20,984 bases of DNA from Klebsormidium nitens (GCA_000708835.1 DF237778.1:10099-31082), one strand, 5' to 3'; shown: positions 11,701-18,170, counted from the first letter of the stretch. Notes: a model not told the origin generated them from the letters alone. Made by a program: numbers and translations.

Positions 11701-14700
11701 TTGACAAAAGTCCTTTTGTCACAGGTCTACACCACGTCCAGATTCTGGCCATCAAGGGGTTGTTTGTTTCTTCTTGGACGCGCACTGAAGCGCGGGGTCC
11801 TCCTTTCGATGCAGACCAATGCTTGCCTATCTGTTACTGTCCACTTTGAGAGCAGCACAAGGAGCCCTACGAGCTTCCGAATTCAGGCCGTACAAGAATA
11901 CTTCAAACGCTGACCTACCCTTCTGAGCTGCTTGCAGGTGAAACTCAGCACGAACGAGATTGAGGTCAAGGCATAACCCACAACCGTTAAGAATTTCGGC
12001 CTTCTTCCTGCCTAAGAGTGACTCATTTCAACACATGTCAGGGCGTGTTGATAATCCTCTTGTCCACACTTGCAGGTGGATCCAGGGCAAGTTTCCCCTG
12101 CTTGGCATCCGGTCGGGCGTGAACACTGGCAAGACGGTGTTCTGCGGGGCCGTTGGGGATGAGCTTTGCGAGCAAGCGACCGCCCCCTCACGTCGATCAT
12201 GATCACGTACCGAGTGGCCCAGGCTCAAGACCTGAAAGAGCGCTTTCCCCGCACCGCAAACTACCTCGACCTGAAGGCGGACTACGATCACAAGAACGTG
12301 TGGTTCGAGGATCCGAACAACAAGCACATCCTCCTAACGGCCCTCCAGTCCCGAAAGGGCTTTCCCGAAATCGTGGTTCAGGTGGACAGCCTCCTCAACC
12401 TCCGGCGGGGTGGCATTGGCGAGGTTGCCCCGTTCGATCTCGTGATCCTCGACGAGGTGGCAAGCATCCTGGCGCACCTCTCAGCAGCAACTCTAAGGAA
12501 CGGCATGGAGACCGGCGAGCTGTTCTTGGAGATTGTGCAGCGGGCAAGCGCGTGTTGGCCATGGACGATGGGTACGGGCAGCGGGAGCACGACTTCTTCC
12601 GCCTCGCAAACGTGCCTGGGAAGCTCATCATCAACAGAAGAAGGGCAGCGGTAGGCACTGAATTGATCGCGCTCTGATCAGTGATGACAGCTTTTGACAC
12701 AGTGCGTCTTCCTGTTTGCTGAAGTTCTGGCCGTTTGGAGTCTGGACGCTTGAAAGTGCTTGATGCGGCATGCCTTGCTTTGGCCGCGCCTTGGTTCGCT
12801 GAAGTGGTTAGAAGCAGGATCGAACGGAACAGAAACTTTGGGCCTTTTGCCACGTTCTTTTCTTCTTGAGCGCCTTCAAAGGCAAGTGTGCCTCAGCATG
12901 TGTTGCTCAGATCTTTTTAAAGCACCTCTTGAACTGCTAACAGAGCCCGGCCATACCGTCACCTTTTCTAACGGGAGTTGTGTTTGATAGTGCAGCGTGT
13001 TCGTTCCTAGATTCAAAGACGGGCTTTTTGGTACCCGATGCTCTCTCACGTACATTCAGCCCACAGCGCGCTCATTCTCTGTACCACTTCATGCGCAGGT
13101 GCCTCTGACGTTCCGCGTCGGTCAGGACGAGAAGAAGTGGTTGGATCGAATCGTCGAGGACCTCGCGGCTGGCAAGAACGTGGTCGTCGTCAGCATGTCT
13201 GCGCGAGTCCTGGACCGCATCCGGGACCGGGTGACGTCACACCACTCGCTTGGGCTTGCAGACAGGGACATCCTCATCCATAAGGCCTTGAGCGGGGGCG
13301 AAACCACGGCTCTCCTGAAGAACGTTGCAGAGAACTGGAAGGTTCGCCTGCTCATGTACAGCCCCACCGTCAAGGCTGGCGTGAACTTTGACGTTCCTTG
13401 GTTCCATACCAAGTTCCTCTACATGTGCCAGAAGAGCACGACGGCTCGGGCAGCCTGGCAGGCGACGCTGCGGGTGCGGAAAACGGAGAGCCCGCTAGTT
13501 CATTGCTTCGTCTAGTCGTCCATCTCCGTGATGCTCGACTGTGCGCAAGAGATCCCAGCCGCGCGACTCTGCAATCTGGAACAGCAGGTGAGCAGATCGC
13601 ATGCGGCAACTCTTCCAGGTTACTTGCTTGACGTCGAGCAATTAACCGCGCATTGTGCTCAAGCTGCGGAAGCCACTTGGATCTATCTCGTGCTGAAACC
13701 TGCATCTCTCTCCGGTGTGCCATAAGGGATTCAACTTGCTTGTCGTGCAGGGAACGACGGCTATGGCACCGCAGGCTCCGGACGTTGACGACGACCCTGC
13801 TTTGCAGGTATTCACTCTATCTCATCTGTGCGCTTCGTCCCTCCCACTATGCACATTGCTTCCCATCTTGCTTGGGTCGAGCCATGCAACCTCCAGTGGG
13901 GCAGCTCCAGTCTTCCAAGCCTGTGCTCCGAATGCTGCTTGACGGCCCCTGAAAAGTGCTTCATTGCGAAGGTGCTGACAACGCTGCTTGATAGCGAGCC
14001 TGAGACACGTGCTCCACTGCTGGGAAATTGACACGATTGTTCTCCTTTTCACCCGCAGGATGCTGATGGGGACCGCTTGGACCAGCAAGTGGCGGTCGAT
14101 TCCCCTCTCAACCGGGCGTCCGATTCTCAGTCTGGGGCGAAGGTCTCCTTGGGCCAACATTTTGAGCAACTCAAGGTGGGAAGTGAAGATCGACGTGCCT
14201 GCCTTAGATTCTGTCCAACTGTCTGGCTTTACATGCGCCTTTGCAAAGCGTACAGTGAGCAAGTTGTTCCTAAGTTCATCCACTGCTCTACAATATTGTG
14301 AGGGCCATTTCAGGGGCCAGTTTCGTTGGTGCGCGTTTGGGGCCAATTTCGTGGGACTCCGTTTAGTGGGCTTGTTTTGTGGGGTCCAAGTGGGGTCCAA
14401 CCGGCTTTGGGGCCGGTTCAGAGGCTAGCTTTGTTAAGGGCCACTTTGGGGGGACAGTTCTGTGAGGGCCATTTCGGGAGCTAGTGGGCAACCTCCAAAC
14501 CTGATGGAGATAACAACATCTGACTGTGGCAGAGCTGTGCATGAAGATTCACTCAATCTGATGTTCCTATTTGCAGGGATTCTTTGGCCCTCCACGGCGC
14601 GTGACCACGGCGGAGACGCTGCAATTTTTGCAAGCCTGCAACAGCGAAGTGACGGCTGCATGGAGGCGAGTCGCGTCAAGGACCGAGGACCCCGGCAAAG

Positions 14701-15796
14701 TTGTCCGGCTGATCGAGGACGGCCCCCTCTTCCGGACGTTTGCGCATACGGAGGCGGAGCGGCGGAACTCAGACGTGCGCCTGCTTCACGAGTTCCAACT
14801 GCAAGTCGCGCGAGCTGGCCACGTGGTGGAGGTTGAAGAACCCAAGGAGCTTTCGAAAAAGAGTAAGAAGCGGAAAGGGCTGGACGCAAAGGCGTTGAAG
14901 ATCATTGGGGCGAGGGCGATCGATGCGGCAGAGTATCAGGAGTTGAGGAGGTTGCGAGACACGAAGAGGGACAGGGGGGCGCAGAGTGTCGAGGTGATGA
15001 GGTACGAGGCCTGCCAGTACTACGGCCTGAAGGACCTTGACGAGCACTTCTTCAAGGAGACGAAGGCCGAGTACAAGCCCCCGTTCTCAAAGAAGCTCGA
15101 CTTTCTGCTGAAGGTGCTACTCGAAGGGGAGTTGCTCGATGAGGGGGGAGTGGCTCGCCAGGGTCACGAGGTCAAGATGGTGGAGACTGCGCGGGGGCTG
15201 CTCAAGGACATGGGTCTGGCGCATGCGTTCGATGTGGGCGGTGAAATCCGCTCGCTACTTGCAGGCGGACTCAAAGACAGGCTCCTGCGATCGGACCTGT
15301 TCAAAGGCCGTCCCATGCAGGTCGGTTCGAAAACCGCGATGTCGGAGCGGCCCGTTTCCGAGATGTTCCAGATTCAGTTGCCAGCGCCCAGAACGGGGAA
15401 GGCTGAACTCGATCCGGTGCAATTGAAGGGGGTGATAAACAGAGTGCTGGAACACATGGGCCTGAAGGTGGGGAAGGGGATCGAGGTGGGCCGCCCGCGA
15501 CGAGGGAAGGGGAAGCAGTACGAGTCGGGGTCCGGAAAGAGCACTACAAGTACAAGCTAGATCGGAAGAGCGTTCTCAGGATGGCAAAGCTCGTCAAGCT
15601 GCAGTTCCGTGAAGTCCCTCGTGTTTGGCAGCATCGGGGAGAGCTAGAGCCTGCGGTCAGAGGGTTTCTCAACGAGGTAGATGCGAGCAATCTTGATCAT
15701 TTATTGCGTAGGCCGTCTGGTTACCCTTTGCTAGAGGATCTGAGCTCGCCGGCAGGCAAGGACGATTCTGAGGAATGTATGATTGTGGTTCGTTAG
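2550..15796 (+). CDS. Large split gene: GRF-like zinc finger / 2A-like motif / AEP primase / origin-binding-type helicase (about 20 exons, interrupted)
   Basis: I chained exons at about 2550-2733 (tentative), 3410-3607, 3746-3865, 4277-4528, 4585-4644 (doubtful), 5215-5361, 5505-5614, 5785-5850, 5994-6098, 6528-6602, 7191-7265, 7836-7928, 8171-8448, 9089-9965, 10626-11152, 12076-12650, 13099-13587, 13751-13807, 14059-14175 and 14577-15560, plus a tail to 15796. Every junction has a GT donor and AG acceptor and keeps phase: phase 1 up to exon 5505, phase 0 to 8171, phase 2 at 8448/9089 and 11152/12076, phase 0 elsewhere. The product would be about 1,800-1,870 residues and act in DNA replication initiation. 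Three single-base-type frameshifts (near 12137-12195, 12537-12550, 15520-15545) and a TAG at 13513 interrupt it. Two separate genes, split before or after the 2A exon, remain possible. Confidence 0.72.
2993..3370. repeat. Degenerate foldback-repeat array (left)
   Basis: GTACCA...TGGTAC foldbacks of about 55 bp lie at 2993-3046, about 3229-3283 and 3316-3370, with partial units near 3092 and 3150. They are separated by GATGGCATGGCTGGG-like spacers. It is the same family as the arrays at 4.7-5.1 and 19.3-20.3 kb but more diverged. ORFs read through it are repeat artefacts. Confidence 0.75.
3410..3607 (+). CDS. Exon: GRF-like zinc-finger domain
   Basis: The 66-codon exon encodes a compact zinc-binding module with cysteines at codons 3481, 3490, 3553 and 3580, spacing C-x2-C-x20-C-x8-C. 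The flanking words are FHCRECDTPAGF, NVRYYCERHG and GCFQIDKD. This resembles the GRF fold (paired N-terminal Cys, aromatic-aromatic-Cys, then GCxF and an acidic tail), which binds single-stranded DNA in NEIL3, TOP3A and APE2. Here the first pair is CxxC rather than CxC. It is spliced in phase 1 on both sides (acceptor ..GGCAG, donor GTAAGA). A ssDNA-binding accessory role beside a primase-helicase is plausible but inferred. Confidence 0.55.
3746..3865 (+). CDS. Exon: basic low-complexity linker
   Basis: This is a phase-1 to phase-1 exon of 40 codons (acceptor TTGCAG, donor GTGAGC). It reads a Lys/Arg/Gly/Ser/Ala-rich segment (VQGREKTGRKAN, then SPAARRSGTATAG). It keeps frame with the GRF-like exon before and the Pro/Ala-rich exon after it. 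No domain is recognised; it is probably a disordered, possibly nucleic-acid-binding linker. Confidence 0.5.
4277..4528 (+). CDS. Exon: disordered Ala/Pro/Ser/His-rich segment
   Basis: This is a phase-1 to phase-1 exon of 84 codons (acceptor TTTTCAG, donor GTAAGC). It is rich in Ala, Pro, Ser, Asp and His, with an acidic patch ASDSESDCG and a more ordered end, TVMKSVLVRSAFQG. GC is clearly higher than in the flanking repeat-filled introns. The antisense frame over 4235-4459 is an Arg/Gly-rich shadow. No domain recognised. Confidence 0.5.
4585..4644 (+). CDS. Doubtful 20-codon exon overlapping a hairpin-repeat edge
   Basis: The interval has an acceptor (CTGACAG) and donor (GTACGG), is phase-1 compatible on both sides, and would encode FGGFFSNIKSPLRFWYILAG. 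Its last third (TCTGGTACATCTTGGCAGG followed by TACGGCCGG) matches the right edge of the hairpin repeats at 4752, 4874 and 4994. It may thus be repeat sequence rather than an ancestral exon. Skipping it keeps the frame of the gene. Confidence 0.3.
5215..5361 (+). CDS. Exon just upstream of the 2A-like motif
   Basis: This is a phase-1 to phase-1 exon of 49 codons (acceptor CTGCAG, donor GTACGA). It begins GPLESWQDSQLARPF and ends SAPKSRALIG. Spliced to the next exon it supplies residues directly before the 2A-like motif, a region that influences 2A efficiency. A second GTGCAG inside (5286-5291) could act as an alternative acceptor. The domain is not recognised. Confidence 0.5.
5505..5614 (+). 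CDS. Exon carrying a 2A-like ribosome-skipping motif
   Basis: Once spliced, the exon starts ATQLKIGGVESNPGP and continues into a Ser/Pro-rich linker; the core GGVESNPGP is encoded at 5522-5548. The 2A consensus is D(V/I)ExNPG|P, where the ribosome fails to form the Gly-Pro bond and yields two proteins from one mRNA. V, E, N, P, G and P are all present; the usual Asp is Gly. 2A-like sequences are known from picornaviruses and from several non-LTR retrotransposons. Skipping here would free the zinc-finger N-terminal part from the primase-helicase part. The splice acceptor (GTTGCAG) and donor (GTGAGC) are good. Activity is inferred, not shown. Confidence 0.6.
5785..8448 (+). CDS. Six small linker exons (5785-5850, 5994-6098, 6528-6602, 7191-7265, 7836-7928, 8171-8448)
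   Basis: The first five are multiples of three (66, 105, 75, 75 and 93 nt) in phase 0, and the sixth ends in phase 2. Together they make a Ser/Pro/Glu-rich, probably disordered linker. Exons 6528 and 7191 are homologous copies (PSSSNPHSASQPRS versus PSSHPPDPTSQPRS, both ending PAPT). The sixth is strongly acidic (SDEEAGSVDIEETSDETES) and ends in a Glu/Arg-rich, helix-prone stretch. A stop TAA would be read at 8450 if intron 8449-9088 were retained. The GTAAGT donor at 8449 instead joins the primase exon at 9089 in frame. Antisense ORFs occupy three of the introns. Confidence 0.65.
6062..6460 (-). CDS. Antisense ORF in the intron after exon 5994-6098, unknown function
   Basis: This 132-residue ORF starts MEWYYNWSAVRTAEQVKDV and has balanced, helical, Trp-rich composition (LSWPWLFRWFMQAGGF, VIGFFDEFLDSEVGRF), unlike a random shadow frame. 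It lies almost wholly in the intron 6099-6527, overlapping the sense exon only by its last 12 codons. It sits beside two other antisense intronic ORFs. I do not recognise the family. The ordered core ends about where it enters the sense exon, so the last residues (AALGSLGGS) may be read-through. Confidence 0.5.
   Translation of the reverse strand: MEWYYNWSAVRTAEQVKDVFALGAMIDRDTLRAAESFQDAAAYAITRLCRRGTCNDPRDLSWPWLFRWFMQAGGFDAWSSDDVIGFFDEFLDSEVGRFEEFKGELSKRICRAAVEECRTLTSPAALGSLGGS
6598..7062 (-). CDS. Antisense intronic gene, phage/bacterial-like small protein (copy 1, intact)
   Basis: The protein has 154 residues and starts MGYDTRFTGRFALSRPLT. A conserved-looking core follows with CQWTVSPNKRALVWDKGEK, YNYVSWLEYLISHFFAVWGV and LSGTVNWKGANRGDKGSITV. 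From memory this matches a family of uncharacterised bacterial and phage proteins with the layout CQW...WDGGEKFYNYVEWL.YLI..FL.PWGY.L.GEV.W.G; no function is known to me. It fills the intron 6603-7190 of the large gene on the opposite strand. Its TAG stop overlaps the sense donor (CTACGGTGAG). A second copy lies in the next intron. The coding assignment is strong because the paralogue conserves this frame. Confidence 0.75.
   Translation of the reverse strand: MGYDTRFTGRFALSRPLTAEESANLEAVHDHRHQEDLELPYAVFEKRPVTIEREIFKPCYIGEWFNKYENYPSYYCQWTVSPNKRALVWDKGEKLYNYVSWLEYLISHFFAVWGVQLSGTVNWKGANRGDKGSITVEGNRILVKMPLAARMGSP
7261..7746 (-). pseudogene. Antisense intronic gene, copy 2, with one in-frame TAG
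   Basis: This is a paralogue of the 6598-7062 gene. It starts MCFDTKFTGRFAFSRPLTAE and keeps the core YNYVSWLEYLISHFFAVWGV unchanged. The Lys codon before RALVWDKGEK in copy 1 is a TAG here (7492-7494), and the frame then stays open to the same SP-stop end at the sense splice donor. The middle segment (SAAPSQERPVKIVRKGVKRN) is diverged. This is probably a recently disabled duplicate; a single-base sequence error or stop read-through are the alternatives. Confidence 0.7.
8911..8965. repeat. Single degenerate foldback unit in an intron
   Basis: A diverged GTCCCAAGAA...TTCTTGGTAC foldback sits in the intron before the primase exon. Partial GGTACATGC/TGGTGTAC pieces lie just upstream, around 8810-8842. 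Confidence 0.5.
9089..9965 (+). CDS. Exon: archaeo-eukaryotic primase (AEP/PrimPol-like) catalytic domain
   Basis: This 292-codon exon encodes a template-dependent primase/polymerase domain that would synthesise primers. Motif I is KPYLDLDGKD, with metal-binding Asp codons at 9480 and 9486. Motif II is TKFSLHLTI, an SxH signature (Ser 9690, His 9696) for nucleotide binding. Motif III is LIDLNVYTKDREWR, with its Asp at 9825, followed by TLGSAK. This D-x-D / S-x-H / D order is that of the AEP superfamily as seen in PrimPol, herpesvirus UL52 and NCLDV primases. An ATG at 9096 could start a separate protein, but the exon also joins 8448 in phase 2 (acceptor CATGCAG). The donor after LEPLE at 9965 is phase 0. 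All catalytic residues look intact. Confidence 0.85.
10020..10283. repeat. Foldback-repeat array in the intron after the primase exon
   Basis: Three units, 10020-10073, 10122-10176 and 10230-10283, have a period of about 105 bp. Spacers read GATGGGCTGCCCGGCCATAC. Orientation matches the right-hand array and is opposite to the 4.7-5.1 kb array. Confidence 0.85.
10626..11152 (+). CDS. Exon: primase C-terminal region with UL52-type zinc module
   Basis: This 527-nt exon enters in phase 0 and leaves in phase 2. It carries Cys/His codons at 10884 (C), 10887 (H), 10920 (C) and 10962 (C) in the setting NLTCHLNPNG, YALCFSQN and VPCVKRAFC. That resembles the zinc knuckle downstream of the AEP domain in UL52/PrimPol proteins, usually needed for primer initiation. 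The N-terminal third (AREEVKLPFEVPKRLHERF and onwards) is charged and helical, probably a connector. The GTAAGT donor at 11153 overlaps an apparent TAA stop, so transcripts retaining the intron would end here. The assignment rests on order and spacing, not on strong motif identity. Confidence 0.7.
11330..11690. repeat. Intronic tandem repeat of about 105 bp with GGGCGC/GCGCCC hairpins
   Basis: Three diverged units each carry a short foldback (GGGCGCTTCTTGGCGCCC in the last) followed by TTTTGCCACGTGTCGA-like sequence. They lie near 11430, 11540 and 11637, in the long intron between the primase zinc exon and the helicase exon. The rest of that intron (11153-12075) shows no gene. Confidence 0.6.
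12076..12650 (+). CDS. Exon: origin-binding-type SF2 helicase, N-terminal ATPase lobe (two frameshifts)
   Basis: Joining 11152 in phase 2, the exon opens with WIQGKF and a Walker A box GVNTGKT (12116-12136). Further on come SIMITYRVAQAQDLKERF, VVQVDSLLNL, and the Walker B/DExx motif LVILDEVASI with the DEVA codons at 12451-12462. This order matches the herpesvirus UL9 origin-binding protein helicase family (Pfam Herpes_ori_bp), also present in large DNA viruses. The coherent protein shifts reading frame twice. Between 12137 and 12195, and again at 12537-12550, it steps to the frame expected after loss of one base. Without a correction the product ends at a TGA shortly after the Walker A box. 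The donor at 12651 (GTAGGC) is weak. Confidence 0.75.
13099..13587 (+). CDS. Exon: helicase C-terminal lobe (in-frame TAG)
   Basis: This phase-0 exon of 163 codons begins VPLTFRVGQDEKKW. It contains KNVVVVSMSARVLDRI (motif IV-like), YSPTVKAGVNFD (motif V, 13357-13392) and TARAAWQATLRVRK (motif VI with arginine fingers, about 13441-13482). These follow the UL9/Herpes_ori_bp pattern of S/T-P-T-x-x-A-G-V-x-F, then R...Q...RVR. A TAG at 13513-13515 interrupts the frame 10 codons after the RVRK arginines, yet the same frame continues with SSISVMLDCAQEIPAARLC to a clean GTGAGC donor at 13588. This suggests a nonsense mutation in a longer ORF. The family call is good; whether the copy is functional is doubtful. 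Confidence 0.78.
13751..14175 (+). CDS. Two small linker exons in the helicase C-terminal part (13751-13807, 14059-14175)
   Basis: These exons have 19 and 39 codons, both phase 0. They carry TGCAG/CGCAG acceptors and GTATTC and GTGGGA donors. They read an acidic, Ser-rich spacer (APDVDDDPALQ, then DADGDRLDQQVAVDSPLNRA). They link the helicase lobe to the C-terminal exon. No domain. Their small size and linker composition resemble the 5.8-7.9 kb linker exons. Confidence 0.5.
14300..14480. repeat. Intronic G-rich degenerate short repeats
   Basis: Repeated GGGGCCA(G/A)TTT-like words on the + strand occupy the intron before the last exon. Runs of G are frequent, including a GGGGGG tract. No coding frame of interest is seen. 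Confidence 0.5.
14577..15796 (+). CDS. Last exon: C-terminal region of the helicase, with a frameshifted tail
   Basis: From acceptor TTTGCAG the frame runs 327 codons to a TAG at 15558. It is charged and helical (VTTAETLQFLQACNSEVTAA, then a Lys-rich stretch KKSKKRKG, then ARAIDAAEYQELRRLRDTKR). An R/A-x-x-I-D-x-x-E-Y-x-x-L pattern after the helicase core is what I expect in origin-binding-type helicases, where a conserved C-terminal region follows motif VI. Near 15520-15545 the sense appears to move to another frame, also consistent with one missing base. That frame continues as HYKYKLDRKSVLRMAKLVKL and ends at a TAG at 15796. The 71-codon ORF at 15581 is thus more likely the real C-terminus than a separate gene. 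Confidence 0.7.
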
Positions 15797-16123
15797 TTAG
15801 CAAGCTAGGGAGTATTCTGGTCGTAATGTATTGAAGTTCTTAAGTGGAATGTGGAGGTTGAATGCGAGTGAGCTTGGCACATAGTTGGCCCGAAATTGCC
15901 TAATCGGTTCAAGATAACTACGCGCTACATGAAGTATTACTGGACAGTGACCCTTAAGGCATGATGTTTATTACGCCAGCGAGGAGGAAGACAACGAGTC
16001 TTTGACATTGAAGATCAAATGTATTTGATGACTCTGTAATCATAAGATCGGGTCCAAGCAACAACGGCTGCGTGCAATGGTATCTTGTGATTTTTCTTCG
16101 TGAACGGTACGTCAACCGTTTGA
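15797..16123. other. Intergenic/3' flank
   Basis: AT-richer sequence after the large gene with no credible ORF on the + strand. A 70-residue antisense ORF (15954-16166) has no motifs. A small inverted repeat AACGGT-ACGTCA-ACCGTT at 16103-16120 lies just before the next ORF and might be a regulatory palindrome. Confidence 0.4.
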
Positions 16124-16681
16124 ATGGATGCGATTCTTGGCTATCGTCCTCAATCGCGCTTCGCAATCATTGAGATGGACAAATCCGTCCTTGAGAGCGC
16201 TCGATCAGCTATTGTACGATCGTACCAAGAGTTTGGCTTGCTAGATACGATATTGGATGCAGCGGCTCTGGCCGGCATGCGAGCTCTTACAGAGCCGTTC
16301 GACCTTCGTCATATAACCAGACAGCTCGTGCGGTCGCTAATCGCTGAAGGATTCAACGCCTTTTGGGACCAGTCCAATTTGCATGGCCCGTATGCAATAA
16401 AGGTGAGCTGGCGAGCCGCCCTAAATCACGCGTCTCAAGCACGACGTTGGGCATGGAAGTTGCGAATCTCAACGACTTGGACCCATGTTAACGTGCATAA
16501 AAAAGGAGTGTTATCTCCCACGAATTCCATGGAACCAACAGCAATCTCTCCATCATCCTTGTATCGTGCTCCGAGCGTTGTGTGGGACGACACTGAGCCG
16601 GTTTTGGGACTTGAAATGCTTGCAAACCCGTTGAAAGCTCGAATTGCTCACGAAGTCTCCGAAATCATGTCGCCCAGATAA
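16124..16681 (+). CDS. Hypothetical ORF, possibly with an intron after 16402
   Basis: The uninterrupted reading is 185 residues. The first 93 or so (SVLESARSAIVRSYQEFGLL, LTEPFDLRHITRQLVRSLIA) look like a real helical domain. Near AYAIK the DNA reads AAGGTGAGC, a good splice donor at 16403, and the downstream composition becomes less ordered, so the ORF may really be an exon. No family is recognised. It lies between the primase-helicase gene and the recombinase-like locus, all on the + strand. Confidence 0.4.
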   Translation: MDAILGYRPQSRFAIIEMDKSVLESARSAIVRSYQEFGLLDTILDAAALAGMRALTEPFDLRHITRQLVRSLIAEGFNAFWDQSNLHGPYAIKVSWRAALNHASQARRWAWKLRISTTWTHVNVHKKGVLSPTNSMEPTAISPSSLYRAPSVVWDDTEPVLGLEMLANPLKARIAHEVSEIMSPR

Positions 16682-16994
16682 CGGGAATGTCCCAAAAGTC
16701 TCCATTTCTCATTTGTGTACATCGCCAGTCACGTTATCCAGCGCCAGTATAATTTCAGCTGAAAATTGAGTGGGCATCTGGCTTTTTAGGCGGCTTTTAC
16801 ACGCACTCATAACCGTTTTTACCGTTAAAAGCTGCTACCCATCTCAATTTTGTGCGAACGATTTTGAACGTGCTCGTTCATGTTATCTGGAATTGGAGAC
16901 TTTGCTCAAGGTGGTCAAAATTTTCTTGAGAGTATCCAGAAATTGTGAAAGATGCAAGGGTCTGTTGAAATCACGAGACGCATAACCACCGTAA
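16682..16994. other. Intergenic AT-rich segment with an imperfect inverted repeat
   Basis: No gene is seen. Arms at 16762-16787 (AAAATTGAGTGGGCATCTGG and onwards) and 16826-16851 are reverse complements with a few mismatches, around a loop of about 38 nt. A near-palindrome AATTTCAGCTGAAAATT sits at 16751. It could form a transcript hairpin or be a remnant of a small mobile element. Confidence 0.45.
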
Positions 16995-17430
16995 CCCAGG
17001 GAGAAAGGCTGCTGCGCTCGGCGTTCGAGGATTGGTACTCGAAAGGACCTGACGATTCAACAATATATGAAGCATGTCGTGCGCTTGTTTCAAGGGTTCA
17101 AAAGACAACGAGACTTCACCTGCTTCGATTGGATCAAGGATGCCGACGGAATCATCAAGTACTTTCAGGAAACATATCCCACTAAGTTGTCGATGCAGGC
17201 CACTGGGATCAACCCGCTCCTGGTTCTCGTGCGGAAAGCATTCCCCGAGGACAAACAGCTCTATGATGCCTATTACAAGCGGTACAAAGTTGGCACGGTG
17301 GCGATCCTATCGGAGTTGAGGCGAAGCAAAGTCCCTCCGATCGCCGTTGCCCCCGGCCTTTTTCTTGTGCCCCTGCTCGACGCCTCCAGCGGGCGCCTTC
17401 TGGACATTTCTGCCACAGATCGAGGCTCAG
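16995..17430 (+). CDS. Helical module resembling a tyrosine-recombinase core-binding domain
   Basis: The frame opens after a TAA at 16992 and has an ATG at 17067; a CCCAG acceptor near 17000 is also possible. It reads LTIQQYMKHVVRLFQGFKRQ, FDWIKDADGIIKYFQETYP and INPLLVLVRKAFPEDKQLYD. This pattern of a short helix, a W/F-containing segment with IIKYF, an S/T-rich turn and a second helix ending in Y-x-x-Y resembles the SAM-like N-terminal domain of tyrosine recombinases in viruses and Crypton-type elements. The catalytic R...HxxR...Y domain is not present. It is followed by VPPIAVAPGLFLVPLLD, then apparently continues in another frame into the Cys-rich ORF. Function unproven. Confidence 0.5.
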
Positions 17431-18170
17431 CAACGCCCCTCGGCTCGTCAAGGTCGACCACATGGGCAGCTTCTGGTGCCTGTGCGGTAAGAAGGCGTGT
17501 CGTGACCACGAGGTGGGGTTCCTCGAGGAGACCCGTCTCATGGGCGGTTGGTGGCGAAGTGGGGAGGCCATCTTCACGGCCTTTGACGAGAGCCGGCCGC
17601 TTGTGCGCGAGGTCACGAGCGGCGTGCCTTGGGTGGTTCCCCTGGAACAAGGGGGGTGCGTGGGGGGTGCTCTTTCTGGGCTAGACGCGGAGGCGTGGAA
17701 AGGCGGGCCGCACCTCCGAGTGTTCGTCGTTAGCAACCCTGGAGAGGAACCCGTGGTTTGCGTGCTCTGGGGAGAGAATGCGCATTGCAGCGGCGTCGAC
17801 TGCACGGGTTTAGAGCGGTGCCGGCACCTTCTGGGGATGCTCTCAAAGCAAACCTTGCCCCTGATTGATCGCGCAGTTGATGAAGGCGGGAGCCAAGCGA
17901 CGCGGACCCTCGCCGAGAGGCGGGCAGAAAGGGTTGAGCAGCGAGAAGCAGGGACGAGAAGGCTCTTGGTCTGCAACGACCCCGCGTGCCGGCGACCCGA
18001 CTCGAGAGTTGCGTGCACCCACCAAGAGACCCTCGAGCCTTGGGAGTGCCTCTCTGCGGCGGCGCTCGACATGGGCCACAGCCACAAGAAGATTGACACG
18101 GTCATGAGCCGGGGTGGAGCGAATGTTACGAGTATCTGCGAACGATGGGGCGAAGAAGGCGTGCGGCGAC
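17419..18170 (+). CDS. Cysteine-rich protein with zinc-binding clusters
   Basis: The coherent frame starts around RLVKVDHMGSFWCLCG (first ATG 17462) and stays protein-like until about 18150. After that, to the stop at 18406, it looks like a shadow of the opposite-strand gene. Clusters are CLCGKKACRDHE (CxC-x4-C-x2-H, SWIM-like), CSGVDCTGLERCRHL and CNDPACRRPDSRVACTH. Such Cys/His clusters occur in KDZ-transposase-associated CxC proteins and HMGXB3-like proteins, but I cannot confirm either. A CCACAG acceptor at 17413-17418 could start it as an exon. Alternatively a one-base loss between 17400 and 17440 separates it from the recombinase-like module upstream. Confidence 0.6.

Noticed and set aside
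15581-15796. Separate 71-residue gene after the helicase
   Set aside because: The frame extends upstream without a stop into the last exon (HYKYKLDRKSVLR) and fits better as the frameshifted C-terminus of the helicase.
17209-18100. Distal half of the 627-residue antisense ORF as coding sequence
   Set aside because: Its Ser/Pro/Arg-rich composition is typical of a shadow of a GC-rich gene; the opposite strand carries clear Cys/His clusters here.
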